Under the pieces are notes generated by a model, which was given only the letters and a program-made list of their open reading frames with translations, was not told where the DNA came from and searched no databases. From the NCBI GenBank assembly GCA_027946365.1, contig JAPEUQ010000017.1:744001-808000 (forward strand): 64,000 nt of DNA, in the 5' to 3' direction. Each line of letters starts with the position of its first letter. The first letter of the stretch is position 1. This document shows, piece by piece, positions 23,342 through 34,243 of the stretch. This stretch comes from Kalmusia sp. IMI 367209 (Eukaryota; Ascomycota; Dothideomycetes; Pleosporales; Didymosphaeriaceae). The translations under genes were made by a program, and so were the position numbers.

Positions 23342-24822
23342 ATGGCTGATGAGGCGGGGAGCAGCCCCGCGCCTGGCGACAAGCCGGCGGTTCTGATCAT
23401 CGGCGGTCTGGGTGCGTCATGTGAGAGGCACATGGGACGATGCTTCTGGCTAACCGCGTGCAGGCTACACCGGACGCTTTCTTGCAAAATATATCCACGA
23501 CAACAACCTCGCCTCCGAGATCCGCCTCGTCGACAAGCACCTGCCAGAACTAGCCTGGCTCGCCCCCGAATTCAAACAAGTGTGCACGCGAGAGCGCTTC
23601 GTCCAGGCCGACGCCTCGAGAGAACGTACGTACCATGCATACCACGCCGTAACCACACATTCCGCCAGCGTGCTGGTCCGGCGTTTGGGCGTGCACCATG
23701 TCTGGTCTGGGTGGGAGCAGCTGGCTAATGGCGTGCAGAGTCGTTCCCCCGCATATTCGACCGCGCAAACGGCAAAGAGTTCGACTACGTCTTCAACTGC
23801 GGCGGCGAGACGCGCTTCTCCCAGGAGGATGAGGTCTACAAGCTGCGCACCTACGGGCTCTCCATGGCCATGGGCAAGGAGGCCGCACGACGCAAAGTGA
23901 AGTGCTTCGTCGAGAGCAGCACAGGCATGGTCTACAAGCCCGACTCGGTCCCGCGCAAGGAGACCGACAAGACGAAACCGTGGTCGAAGCTGGCAAAGTG
24001 GAAACTGCAGGCCGAGGAAGATCTGGCCAAGGTCGAGGGTTTGAACCTGCTTGTGATGCGCATGCCGCACGTCTACGGCCCGTATACGAGTAAATTCCTC
24101 GGAACAGCCCTGTGCATGGCCCGCGTATACCAGTCTCTGGGCAAGGAGATGAAGTTCCTGTGGAAAGAAGACCTGCGGTCCAATACCGTCCATGTCGACG
24201 ACGTGGTGCGGGCACTGTGGACGGGCGCAGAGTGGTACGTCAAAGCGCCGCGGACAACAACACCCACCTTCAACATTGTAGATCACAGCAACACCTGTAA
24301 GTCGATCCAACCCCCCCTCCATCCGTCTAATTTCCCCGATGATTGCGAAATCTCGCTTCTCGGAGCATGGACCCTTCTCCACTCCGACAACTATCGGCAT
24401 TCGCTAAACATTCGATAGCTCAAGGCATTATGGCGCGCCTCATGCACGATACTTTCAACATCGAGACAGGCTTCCACGGCACGCTTATCTCGGCATTCGC
24501 GAGGATGAACCTTGATCACGTAGTCGACGAGGTCAACGACGAGACGCTAGATCCGTGGGCCGAATTGCAGTCGAAAGCTAATATCAGTCAATCGACGCCG
24601 CTGAGTCCGTTCATGGAGAAGGAGCTGCTCCGAGATATGGATCTGAGCATGGACGGGAGCTTGTTCGAGAAGGAAACGGGGTTCAAGTGAGTCATGCCAA
24701 GGTTGTGGGTCCTTGCGAGACGAGAGACTAACGAGTCGTGCAGGTATCTCCACGAGAAGCTTACCAAAGACGAGGTGGAGAAGGTGGTAGAGAGCTACAA
24801 GACCATGGGCTGGTGGCCGTAG
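23342..24822 (+). CDS. extended short-chain dehydrogenase (NAD-dependent epimerase family)
   Basis: Five exons, 23342-23411, 23464-23625, 23739-24296, 24419-24686 and 24744-24822, with introns of 52, 113, 122 and 57 nt, give 378 residues. The first intron splits the nucleotide-binding loop; after splicing it reads VLIIGGLGYTGRFLAKYI, a Rossmann G-x-G-x-x-G motif. Further family marks are CGGETRFSQEDEVYKL, VESSTGMVYKP with the catalytic Ser region, KWKLQAEEDL at the place of the YxxxK helix (a Trp replaces the usual Tyr), MRMPHVYGP and NTVHVDDVVRALW. The W-x-x-x-K variation means that classical SDR catalysis is uncertain. The protein ends in a short helix and GWWP. Cellular role and substrate are not evident from the neighbours. 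Confidence 0.87.
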
Positions 24823-25876
24823 CCATTCCTTCCTCCGTCGTCCGCATCTCCTCCCATCCCAGATACCCCTTCTTTCTGTTCCTACGCGCCTCACGATTTC
24901 GGACCCCGCACGATGCCCTGCTCACGCTTCCCAGCTTCCTCTCCCCGATACCATTTTAATTCTATCTACCGATCCGCACTCTCAGCATCTGCACTGTCAC
25001 TTACTCATCCCATCCAACGTATGAGCCCTTGCATAAGCGGAGTTCCCCTGCATTGTTCGGAGCGTTTTCCTCATCATCTACACTACGCGCACCTCGTACC
25101 TTTTTTCTATGTAATAGACGGGCATCTGTACGGTATTTTTACTTTCATTGTTGCAGGCTCAGGTGTTGAGCTGCTATTTTGTCGGACGCCAAGGTTACTG
25201 GCTGGATTGTGGAGTTTAGTGATAAGTTGACATACCCTGAATGCAATAACATGCTCAAATGATGGCTTCGTGTGGCTTTGATTGTGGGGGAATACGAGGA
25301 GGAAAGGAGATATCGTGAGTGGATGGTTGACGAGGCGAAATGTATTCGTGTTCAAAGAATTTGATATCGTACTTAAAGTGGATGTTTGAGGTGAACTATT
25401 GAAATTGTGGATCACGGCGGTTCCTCGACGCGCCTCTGTCGTGCTACGTTCATTGCGTCTCGCACATCAGATTACGACTGTGGAAATTTGGCATCGGGAA
25501 GTGGACTTCGTGCATGCAAGGCAAGGAGAGGAGGAGTGCAAACCTACCCCTTCGTATTACTATTGAGCTTGGGTTCTTTATCTCGAGTACAACATGACTA
25601 TGCACCTGTCTGCAAGTTATAGTCACGTGGTACTAATGCAGCTCGTTGATCTTGACTTGCGCCTTCCGTAAGTTAGGTGAGATGCTTGAAAAGGCATGGC
25701 TTATAAATTGCCGACTGTACGTCACCGGAATGAATTGCCTGCGGAATGACTAGCCTGGCTGAGCTTCGCAGCTTCCCAGTCATTCCTAAAATTTTGTATC
25801 ATGAAGCTTTGCATCCCTCACTTCTTAATTCTTAAAACCTTCGAGCTTTACGTATTTCTCTCTACTTTTCGTGACC
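24823..25876. other. intergenic, no gene seen
   Basis: This holds the 3' flank of the SDR gene and the promoter of the proline-racemase-family gene. No frame with a recognisable protein was found. Confidence 0.6.
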
Positions 25877-26968
25877 ATGCGTTTCTCGCGAAAGCTCGAC
25901 GTTGTCGGTGTCCATGCAGAAGGCGAAGTCGGCGATGTTATCGTGGGCGGCGTCTTGGACCCGCCCGGGCATCGAATGTACGACAAGATGATCAATCTAT
26001 GGGAAACGAACGATGGCATCAGAAAGTTATTGCTCAACGAACCTCGTGGTCGGTCGTCGATGAGCACCAACTTGATTGTGTCTCCGTGCAATCCTCAAGC
26101 ACACGCAGGCTTAATAATCATGGAGACTGACGAATACGTGCCCATGTCCGGCTCAAACGTAATATGCACGGTAACAGCCCTCCTAGAGACCGGGATGATT
26201 GCCATGCAAGAGCCCTTGACCGAGTTGACGCTGGACACGGCTGCTGGACTCGTGACAGTCAGGGCTGAATGCAGCAACGGCAAATGCAAGAGCGTGGAAT
26301 TCCACAATGCACCATCTTTCGTCTTTGGACTTGACCAAGAGATACTTGTCCCAGGTCTAGGCACGATCAAAGTCGACCTCGCTTATGGAGGTATGATATT
26401 TGCTTTCGTCGACGTTGCGGCCGTTGGACACAGCCTAGAGGATCATCAAGAAGACGGCGCCACCCTCGTTCAGCTAGGAGAGAAGATCAAAGCAGCAGTA
26501 AGGGCGCATATCACCCCAGTGCATCCGGAAAATCCTGCCATTCGAGGTGTAACCAACGTGGTGTTTGTCGACCCCTTAACAGACACGCCTTCGGGCAAGG
26601 CTAGCAAGAATGCAACCGTCGTCATGCCTGGGAGGCTTGACAGAAGCCCTTGCGGTACTGGAACCTGTGCTCGCATGGCGGTCTTGCATGCACGAGGGCT
26701 ATTGAATGTTGGAGACACCTTTCTCAACCGAAGTATCATAGATACTGAATTCTTGGGTCGAGTCGTAAACACAACAATAATCGGCAACTACCCGGCTATC
26801 GTCCCTTCTGTCAAAGGGAGAGGCTGGATAACAAGTTTCAAACAGGTCGTGTTAGATCCGTCGGACCCTTTCCCTGAGGGCTTTCGCGTTGGCGATTCGT
26901 GGCATCCTCCTGTGCCAGGACCGTCTGTCAAAGAGAACGTATTGAAAGCATATCATGCTAAAAAGTAA
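25877..26968 (+). CDS. proline racemase superfamily enzyme with Ser/Cys catalytic pair
   Basis: A single exon of 363 residues, starting at the ATG at 25877. The fold is that of proline racemase, hydroxyproline 2-epimerase and trans-3-hydroxy-L-proline dehydratase. The second catalytic motif DRSPCGTGTCARMA (about residues 255-268) keeps its Cys. The first, usually M-C-G-H, reads PMSGSNVIC here (about residues 92-100), so Ser replaces the first catalytic Cys. In this superfamily a Ser/Cys pair has been linked to trans-3-hydroxyproline dehydratase or 4-hydroxyproline epimerase activities rather than simple proline racemisation. RGWITSFKQVVLDPSDPFPEGF is the typical C-terminal part. It opens a block of catabolic-looking genes; there is no proven link with them. 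Confidence 0.92.
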   Translation: MRFSRKLDVVGVHAEGEVGDVIVGGVLDPPGHRMYDKMINLWETNDGIRKLLLNEPRGRSSMSTNLIVSPCNPQAHAGLIIMETDEYVPMSGSNVICTVTALLETGMIAMQEPLTELTLDTAAGLVTVRAECSNGKCKSVEFHNAPSFVFGLDQEILVPGLGTIKVDLAYGGMIFAFVDVAAVGHSLEDHQEDGATLVQLGEKIKAAVRAHITPVHPENPAIRGVTNVVFVDPLTDTPSGKASKNATVVMPGRLDRSPCGTGTCARMAVLHARGLLNVGDTFLNRSIIDTEFLGRVVNTTIIGNYPAIVPSVKGRGWITSFKQVVLDPSDPFPEGFRVGDSWHPPVPGPSVKENVLKAYHAKK

Positions 26969-28229
26969 ATGGTTACCATATTTGAATGTCTCTTGGAACC
27001 ATATGTGGTTAGCGGATGGTAAGTACTATAGAATTTACACCTAACTAGGAAGGGGGAAGACCATGGCCCATCGCAAACAATTCAGGTACTCTTGGCTCAC
27101 TTCCATACGTTCTGTAAAAATATCAAGTAGTAATGCGCCTTTTTTCCAAAAATTTTCCAAAGCTCACCTGTTTAATTTGTGTTAATTTTTGTCCTCCAAT
27201 AGCTTTAAAATTGTGAGACGAACTAAATTTATGGACCTACTGGTCCATCTATATTCGTACTTGGTTTGCGCCATCATACTTGGCTAATTACCGGCGTTCT
27301 CCAAAACATAACTGGTACGTCTGAAATTTACTATTGAACATTTTTGCGAACACTGTGATTCCATCCAAGTCCTGCTCTAATTCAAAAGAGGCTCACTCGC
27401 CTCCTAACTCATCAGCGCCAGTATCCGACACTTCAAGTCCTAGCCAGGATCCGAGGAGATTTGTCGCAATCTTGAATCCACCGTATCATAAGCTAACTTG
27501 AATATAGTAATTTCCATCGACGCAGTTGCGAGCGGGTGTTCTACTACGCCTTGTGAGGGTGGGCTCTGTTAAGTATGACTCATGTTTTGGTGAAGTAGAT
27601 TGCTGCATCTAGAAAGTATGAGTGCAGTTGTGGTAAAGTTTTTTCATAATAGATTCCATGGCTCTACTAGCGTGACCCAACTGGGTAATAGTGTCTCAGT
27701 GAAGGTACAAATCGCTCCCTCGTGTCAAGGTAGCTTTATGGCACACAAATGAAGGAGTGGCGTCTAGATGCGCTATTTACAGTAACAAGATATGTTAAGT
27801 TGAACAGTGACTCGCATATACGTCTACGATAGTGTAGTATAGTTCAGAACGATCGAGTGTTCAGACGCGTTTGTGGTCCCCTAGGGTAATCAATTATTCG
27901 TGGACGCTTCGGTTCACCAGCTGCAGCGGCCGCTGCATGAACGCCAATGAGTCCATCAAACAACCAGATTTGCACTCTGATAAAGGTCCAGAGGCGCCGC
28001 TAGTCGTGAGTAATCTTGTCAAAGAGTGCCGCAAGCAGAACAGAGAGTGAGTATCTGATTGAGAAATCGATGAGAAATGCTGACCAAGGCAGACTCGGAT
28101 TGAATACGTTGCAGCTACTGTTTGTCTGAACAGGGAGTTTAGTGCTACGAGCGTAGTATATTCGGTACGAAAAGGATTACGACAACTCAGGTAACATACC
28201 ATTCGTCCCCGAGGCTTGTAGCTGGAAGA
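26969..28229. other. intergenic, possible gene debris
   Basis: No intact gene is seen. The segment is moderately AT-rich. Given the decayed dehydrogenase just downstream, the missing N-terminal part of that gene may once have lain near the end of this stretch, but I cannot recognise it. Confidence 0.5.
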
Positions 28230-29021
28230 TCAACAGCGAGTACTATATCGGAATCGAAACGAAATTGCACAAGATGCCGAATAACCTTACTAGTGAGCAC
28301 GCTGCACCGTTGCCGTGCGCTGGGGCCACAACGTACAACGTACAACGCTCCCATATCGATGGTCAAGCCTGGCGAGCGCGTCGGGTTTCATCGGCATCAG
28401 CGGTCTGGACCATCTTGCCATCCAGTTCGCTAGAAAGCTTGGTACTGAGGTCGTAGTCTTCAGTACGAGTCAGAGCAAAGAACAAGGAAGCTCGTGAACT
28501 TGAGGCGTCCGAGTTTTATCTACTAGACGAGCTCGATAAAGTACAGGAGCCAATCAACACAATTGTAATCGGTGGAAACAGATACCCCGAATGGGGCAAG
28601 TACGTTCTTCCTAGCGTTATGGTGAGATGAACACAAATGAATCGGAATGTAGGTTCCTTATCAAAAACATTCTTGCTCCCGCCGGCAATGTTGTGCCTCT
28701 AGCGGCTCCTCATGGAAAGATGGATCTGCCATGATTTTTCTATACCAAAGGTATTACTGATCGCTAACGAACGGTTGATTCATATTTTCAAAGTGCCTTC
28801 CAACTCTTCTTCAATGGGTATAATATTCGATCCTCACTCGTTGCGTTGCTCGCAAGACACGACGAGATGCTTGCATCTGCAGCGGCGCATAATGTGAAGC
28901 CCTGAGTAGAAAAGTTTGAACTGAGTGAAAGGGAGATTGGGGGAGCGGTGGAAAAGCTCAACGCCAACAAAATGAGATATCGAGGCGTTTTAGTCGCAGG
29001 AGGCGTGCAGGCTGACTGATA
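28230..29021 (+). pseudogene. decayed zinc-type alcohol dehydrogenase (MDR family)
   Basis: Successive pieces in different frames match the C-terminal two thirds of a fungal medium-chain alcohol dehydrogenase: NNLTSEHAAPLPCAGATTYN near 28275; VKPGERVG near 28360; a shifted GISGLDHLAIQFARKLG with VVVFSTSQSKEQ near 28398-28485; then DELDKVQEPINTIVIGGN near 28530; ILAPAGNVVPLAAPHGKMDL near 28670; and MRYRGVLVAGG at 28974-29006. In-frame stops and at least three frame changes separate them. The N-terminal catalytic zinc domain is not recognisable. The coding order is preserved, so this is a relatively young dead gene in place, not scattered fragments. Confidence 0.85.
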
Positions 29022-29301
29022 TAAAGGGTCTCACATTGTGTCGCCGTTGCGCCCTTTGATAGCTCTGCTTAAATACGTTCACAATAGAAGGATACTCAAT
29101 ACCTAGTATTCGATTAAGGATGTGATTGAAGGAAATGAGGCACTATGGCTCCAGCCTCACGCGCTCGCACGTGACGATGACGGAACCTGATTGCACTAAC
29201 CCCTAATTCGGCTCTCGGTTACCAACCTAGGCCTACAATCTTCCAAGCTGCAGACCAACCACCATTACAACACTATCCTTCACTCTATATCTTACCTTCC
29301 A

Positions 29302-30457
29302 ATGGTGTCCGGCTCAAATGTAGCGCTTTTCCCACTTCTGTGCCCATCATATTGCTAACCTTTGATTGCCAGGATTCGAAAACGCCGCCGTTAGTGTCAC
29401 TGGCTGCAGGCGGTGTGGCAGGCGGTATCGAAGCATTTACCTCCGTAAGGGTTGCAGATGTTCAGAGGTAGACCAAATTTGACATTTTCCTGTGTAGTAC
29501 CCTTTGGAATTCGCAAAGACGAGAGTACAATTGCGCAGTCAGAAAGGTATACCAACTCCTCGGAACCCGTTTCGGGTAGTTACACAAGTATATCAGAAAG
29601 AGGGCGTGAGAGCTCTGTATAAAGGCTGTGGTGCGCTTGTTGTCGTACGTCTCTCTTACTTCTCGTTCTGTACCTTGCCGCCTCCAAATTGTACTTCGAA
29701 GTTATTTTTAATGCTTTTCGTCTTATCTCGGGATTGCTTTTCCGAGAAATCCCGAATCCTCCCTGTTGACTAACACATACTCCAGGGCTCCATAGCAAAA
29801 GATGGTGTTCGCTTCCTGTTCTTTGATCAAATTAAGCATGCATTCGCCGACCCAGAAACCGGCACCCTCTCACCCGGCCGCAACTTGCTCGCCGGGATGA
29901 CAGCCGGCGTAGTGGCCTCCATAACAGCAGTCACGCCGACCGAGCGCATCAAGACCGCACTCATTGATGATGCTCGAAACGAGAAACGGTTCCGTTCAGG
30001 ACTGCACGCTACGAAGGTTATCTGGCAAGAACATGGAATCCTTGGTCTGTATCGTGGTTTCGCTGGTACCACCTTGAAGCAAGCCTCTGCCACTGCGTTC
30101 CGCATGGGAACGTATAATATCTTGAAAGACTACGAAACGAAGCGGGACATCAAGCAGAATACGCTTGTTAATTTTGCGAACGGATCTGTAGCGGGCGTCG
30201 TGACAACTCTAGCTACGCAACCCTTTGATGTTATCAAGACCAGAAGTCAGTCCGCGCGAGGCACAAGTACAGTGGAGGCTGTGAAGAGTATTCTGATTGA
30301 TTATGGGATCCGAGGATTTTGGAAGGGAACGACGATGAGGTTAGGGAGGACGGTGTTCAGTGGAGGTATCCTGTTTACGAGCTATGAGGCGGCAGTTAAG
30401 GTCATTGAGCCGCTATATTCTGGGGTCAAGCATAAGGTCATTGCCGAAGTAGCTTGA
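29302..30457 (+). CDS. CTP1: mitochondrial tricarboxylate (citrate) carrier
   Basis: Four exons, 29302-29319, 29373-29444, 29498-29644 and 29786-30457, with introns of 53, 53 and 141 nt, give 302 residues. The first exon is only 18 nt. It belongs to the SLC25 inner-membrane family, with three carrier repeats, each with the P-x-[DE]-x-x-[KR] signature: YPLEFAKTRVQLR, TPTERIKTALIDD and QPFDVIKTRSQ. The sequence around these signatures, with SLAAGGVAGGIEAFTSYPLEF and FTSYEAAVKVIEPLY, is that of the citrate transport protein Ctp1/SLC25A1, which exchanges citrate for malate or another tricarboxylate. Its stop lies 78 bp from the convergent hydantoinase stop. Confidence 0.92.
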
Positions 30458-30535
30458 ATGAACTCTGTCCTCGCCACGCCATTACTACATTTGTGATGGC
30501 TACCTATCGCCTTCAGGGGCAGAGATCTTCTCTGC

Positions 30536-33500
30536 CTATGATTTTCCGTCATACTCATCGATCACACTGACCGGCTTTGCGAACTTCCCCAGTGGCTTAT
30601 ACTCCAGATGATCCAAGCCGAAACCCTTAGGCCCTCCGATCTCAACGCCCTTCGGACTGGTCCATCGCTCACTCGCCGTAATGCCTACCACAAGCACCAA
30701 TAGTCCATATCGGTACTCCGGCGTCCCAATGGCCTCCCCATTCTGCGCATCGATGACCGAAATCAAATCAGGCACAATTGCCAGCACATCCTCGTTCTTC
30801 TCTTCACCAGTCTTGCTCTCTATGCCGTCATGCAACCGGATTGCAGCAATGTTCTCGTTCTTGAATGGAATCTTGATCTTACCAGCAAACTCTGTGCCCT
30901 TGGCACCTTCGACAATCACTTCGCCGTAGATGTGTCCCATCCAAAGCTTGCGCTCCACGCCGACTATCTTGCCTTTGAAGAGTACACGTCCGGTCTCAGG
31001 GCCTCCAACCGCATTTATAATCGATTCAGCGACGTTGTCAATCCGGTTTTCTTTTCGCGCGCGGGCTACTTCCCGGCCGATGCGCCACGACAAAGAAATT
31101 GTGTGTTCAACCGCCCACCTTCTCGTCTCTGCACCCGTCACTGGGCCATCGGCGCAACCTACATGACTTCCCATTTGGCTTAGGGCTGCTCTGATCACTT
31201 GTTCGACTTTCAAGTCGCTCGTCGCTGTAGGCATGTACAAGATGTTGCCGTTGCCATCGGCTACGGAAACTGGTGCGAAAACGATCTTGCGTTCACCAAA
31301 GACCACAGGAGTCGTCTGCCACTTCGTCGGATACGCACGACCCATCCAGTCACCGTCAACGCAAGGGATGTTCATGTTGCTAGATGCGCCTAGCACAAGG
31401 CCCTGGAGTCCGTTAGAGCCACCAATCTCGAGTGGAATGATATGTGTCGCGCGACCCCCCGGGAAAAGTTTGTACATGTGTTCTTGAGCGTCCATCATCC
31501 TATAGGAGAAATCAGCGAGTATCTTTGTAGACGTCATCTATAAAGACTGGAGAGTTCTGGACGTACTCATCTCCAGCTAGCTTCTCAATGCCTACAGTAG
31601 GACTGCCTGCACCACCTCCGCTTCCCACTCGATCATCGTCTTTGAGGTCATCCGGGTTTACAACACGGATATTCGCCCCAGCTCGTAGTAGACCGCGCAC
31701 ACGCAGCATCGAAGAATAAGGAGAGCCACCACCGCCTGTGCCAAGAATGTAGCATCCAATTGTTATCCACTGGAGGTCTGTTTCTGAAATTAGCCATTCG
31801 CGGTTCACCACTTTCGGCTTGTAAGTTGCGAAATCGACATCCACAGCCGGGTCTGGCTCAACGTCGTTTTCTCCGATTGATGGAGGTTCGAGGCTGCTTG
31901 CTTCTCGGTTCGTGTCTGGTGTTGAAACTTCGGCATCAGTTGCAACATGAAGCTTTGCAAAGTCTGTAGAACGGGCATAGTCGAAGTCTCCTGCCGCTCT
32001 CACGATAAACCGTGATTTATGCGCAATGTACGGCAGCGGCAGTGACTCTACCTCAACAATCTCTACAGACTCTGCCGATGCACCTGCTTCGATCGTCTTC
32101 TGTCGGGCTGCCTCTTCTATCTCCAATTGCAGTTCCTTTGCGCTTTTCTTCTCCGTAGACTTCACTGTGTCGATGACAGAGCTCACTCTTGCCATCGCGG
32201 CACCGATCGCGTTGGCAACGCCAGACCATTCTGGTTTGATCACGCGTCTCGCTCCTTTCAATTCGTCGGGTGCAATTACGGCGCCTCCGCCTACGAGAAG
32301 AACCGGAAGGTCTTCGGGTGAGGTCTTCATAGTGTCGATGATGTCCTCCAGCATGCGTTTTGTTTCAGCTTTGAACGCTTCGATGTCGTCGCTGATCAAT
32401 TTTCCACGGACCTTACTTGGTTCACCAATGGCTAACTCAGTAGCTGCGGCGACTGTGTAGTCGGTGGCAGTCGGTACGTCACCTCCGAACACGAGTGACT
32501 TTTCAGTAAGTTTGTAGCCTACTGACTCTGGCCCAACATGCATCTTTCCATCGATTCTGCGTACAAGCGAACCACCTCCGAGGCCAATGCTTTTCACATC
32601 CGGATACGAAAAATTCATGCGCACGCCGGAAAGCTCAGAATACGCAGCTTGTTGCCTGGGAAAGCCGTTCGAAAGTAACAATCCTACATCTGTCGTGGTA
32701 CCACCAACATCAACTACCATCATCGCTTCGCCGTGGTTTTCTTTGCCGACTAGGAAAGCAGCACCGCGCATACTGTTTGTTGGACCTGAGCTGAATGTGC
32801 GGATGGGCAGATGAGCGGCTGCATCGCCGGATAAGATCGTGCCGTCGTTCTGTGTAATGAATACTGGACAACGTAGACCAAGCTTTTTAATAGGCGTTTG
32901 GAAAGAAGCGATCGTTCGTCGTGCAAATGACAGTACAGAGGCATTCAGAATGGCCGCATTTTCTCGCTCGAGAAAGCCGAGGTTTGCCACGGTCTTGCTC
33001 AAAACTACGTCCACATCACCTAATTCTCTCTTAACGATCTCAGCTGCTCTTTCCTCCTGCTTCTCCACTGTGTCTATTGGCGAGAAGATACCGTTGATGA
33101 CTATACTCTTGATCCCTTTTTCCTTGATGGTTTTACACTGTTCAACTATCTCATTTTCCCCGATATCGGAAATCAAATTGCCATCAACCTCCAGACCACC
33201 TCTTAACAGAGCGTGATGACTGAGTATAAGGTTGCGCAAGGGGGTGGGCCAGTCTATACAGGGCGGAGCATGCTTGCTGAAGGGAGCACCCAGACGAAGC
33301 ACAGCAACGCGCGAGAGGCGCGTACGATCGCGCGTTATTACGGCATTGACGAAGTGAGTGGTTCCAATCGTGACGCTGGCTACGGATGATGGATCCACGG
33401 AACCCGATTTGAACATGGTTGTAATTGCCTCCGCGATGCCATGACTGGGGTCTGTAGTAGTCGGGGCTTTATGCCTGCACTGTGGATTAGTGACATGCTC

Positions 33501-33783
33501 TATAGAAGGTAGTGTCACTCGGTATTGATGCTTCATAGCCCTGTGCGATGCAAAGTCACGTGCCAATATCATCCACCTAATCGCCCCCAACATAGCTCAC
33601 ATCGTCACTTACCACGCAATGATACCCCTGTCAGCCTCCCCCGACCTTGTAGGGTCGATAATGACTCCATCCGTGTTCGTGCTGAAAGATTATTAGTTGT
33701 CTCGCTCTTGAGGTAGTTGTGGTGACTTACCCGCCAACATCCACACCAATGCGCAAGTTCTTTTGCCCAGATGCAGAGCTCAT
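30536..33783 (-). CDS. hydantoinase/5-oxoprolinase fused to DUF917 domain
   Basis: Four exons, 33783-33731, 33681-33613, 33474-31567 and 31499-30536, with introns of 49, 138 and 67 nt, give 997 residues. N-terminal part: hydantoinase/oxoprolinase, an ATPase of the ASKHA fold that opens cyclic amide rings. Seen are the phosphate loops RIGVDVGGTNTDGVI and VVDVGGTTTDVGLL, SVTIGTTHFVNAVI, and LLVGGGAVIAP. From about residue 615 the DUF917 fold follows (QWITIGCYILGTGGGGSPY, GSGGGAGSPTVGIEKLAGDE, PLEIGGSNGLQGL, VPCVDGDWMGRAYP-like NIPCVDGDWMGRAYP). In bacteria the two parts are usually separate neighbouring genes; some DUF917 relatives are thought to be thiohydantoin desulfurases (from memory). It is divergent to an NCS1 permease, so a role in ureide or lactam catabolism is likely. 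Exact substrate unknown. Confidence 0.93.
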
Positions 33784-33816
33784 GATTTTAGTTTGTGCCA
33801 CGAGGAACGAGCCCGC

Positions 33817-33822
33817 GATAAG
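33817..33822 (+). promoter_or_regulatory. GATA-factor site (CGATAAG)
   Basis: GATAAG preceded by C, 34 bp upstream of the hydantoinase start codon. It matches the HGATAR consensus of AreA/NIT2-type factors. Confidence 0.5.
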
Positions 33823-33872
33823 TCAGAAGAGGGGAAATGCGTGCCTGCGTGGGGTGCTGCAGAATCAGATCT

Positions 33873-33878
33873 GATAAG
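33873..33878 (+). promoter_or_regulatory. GATA-factor site (TGATAAGA)
   Basis: GATAAG preceded by T, 90 bp upstream of the hydantoinase start and 366 bp upstream of the permease start. Confidence 0.55.
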
Positions 33879-34025
33879 ATACGTCACAGCCGAAAATCGG
33901 ACGGCAAAATCCCGAGGCGGGGTCCACACCTACCTTCCCAAACCTAGACATTATGCCGTTGCGACAAGGTCACTTAGCGATTCTTATTCGATGAATCAAC
34001 CGTCTTGTCGCATTTCTGCTAGGTT

Positions 34026-34031
34026 CTTATC
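34026..34031 (-). promoter_or_regulatory. GATA-factor site, reverse strand
   Basis: CTTATC on the plus strand gives TGATAAG on the minus strand, 213 bp before the permease start codon. Confidence 0.55.
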
Positions 34032-34243
34032 AATCAGATTAGATGGAAGCCCCACACCCGCTCTTTGCTCGTATCACAGTCGCTGCTCCTAGCTTGTACG
34101 CCGATCTGCACAACTCGAGTCCAACAAACCCTCGGCTGACTTGCATGATCCTTTTACCATGCGATTAACTTCACTCTCTCATTCTCTGGGCGAATCCCCG
34201 CACTGAACCTTCGTACCGTTTCGTCCTTTAACATCAATCCACT

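Larger units (their letters stand above)
33784..34243. promoter_or_regulatory. shared promoter hydantoinase / NCS1 permease with GATA sites
   Basis: The 460-bp divergent spacer contains three HGATAR elements, the binding word of nitrogen regulators AreA/NIT2: 33817-33822, 33873-33878 and, on the other strand, 34026-34031. Two are in the preferred TGATAAG form. This fits nitrogen-catabolite control of both genes; it is an inference from sequence. Confidence 0.65.
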
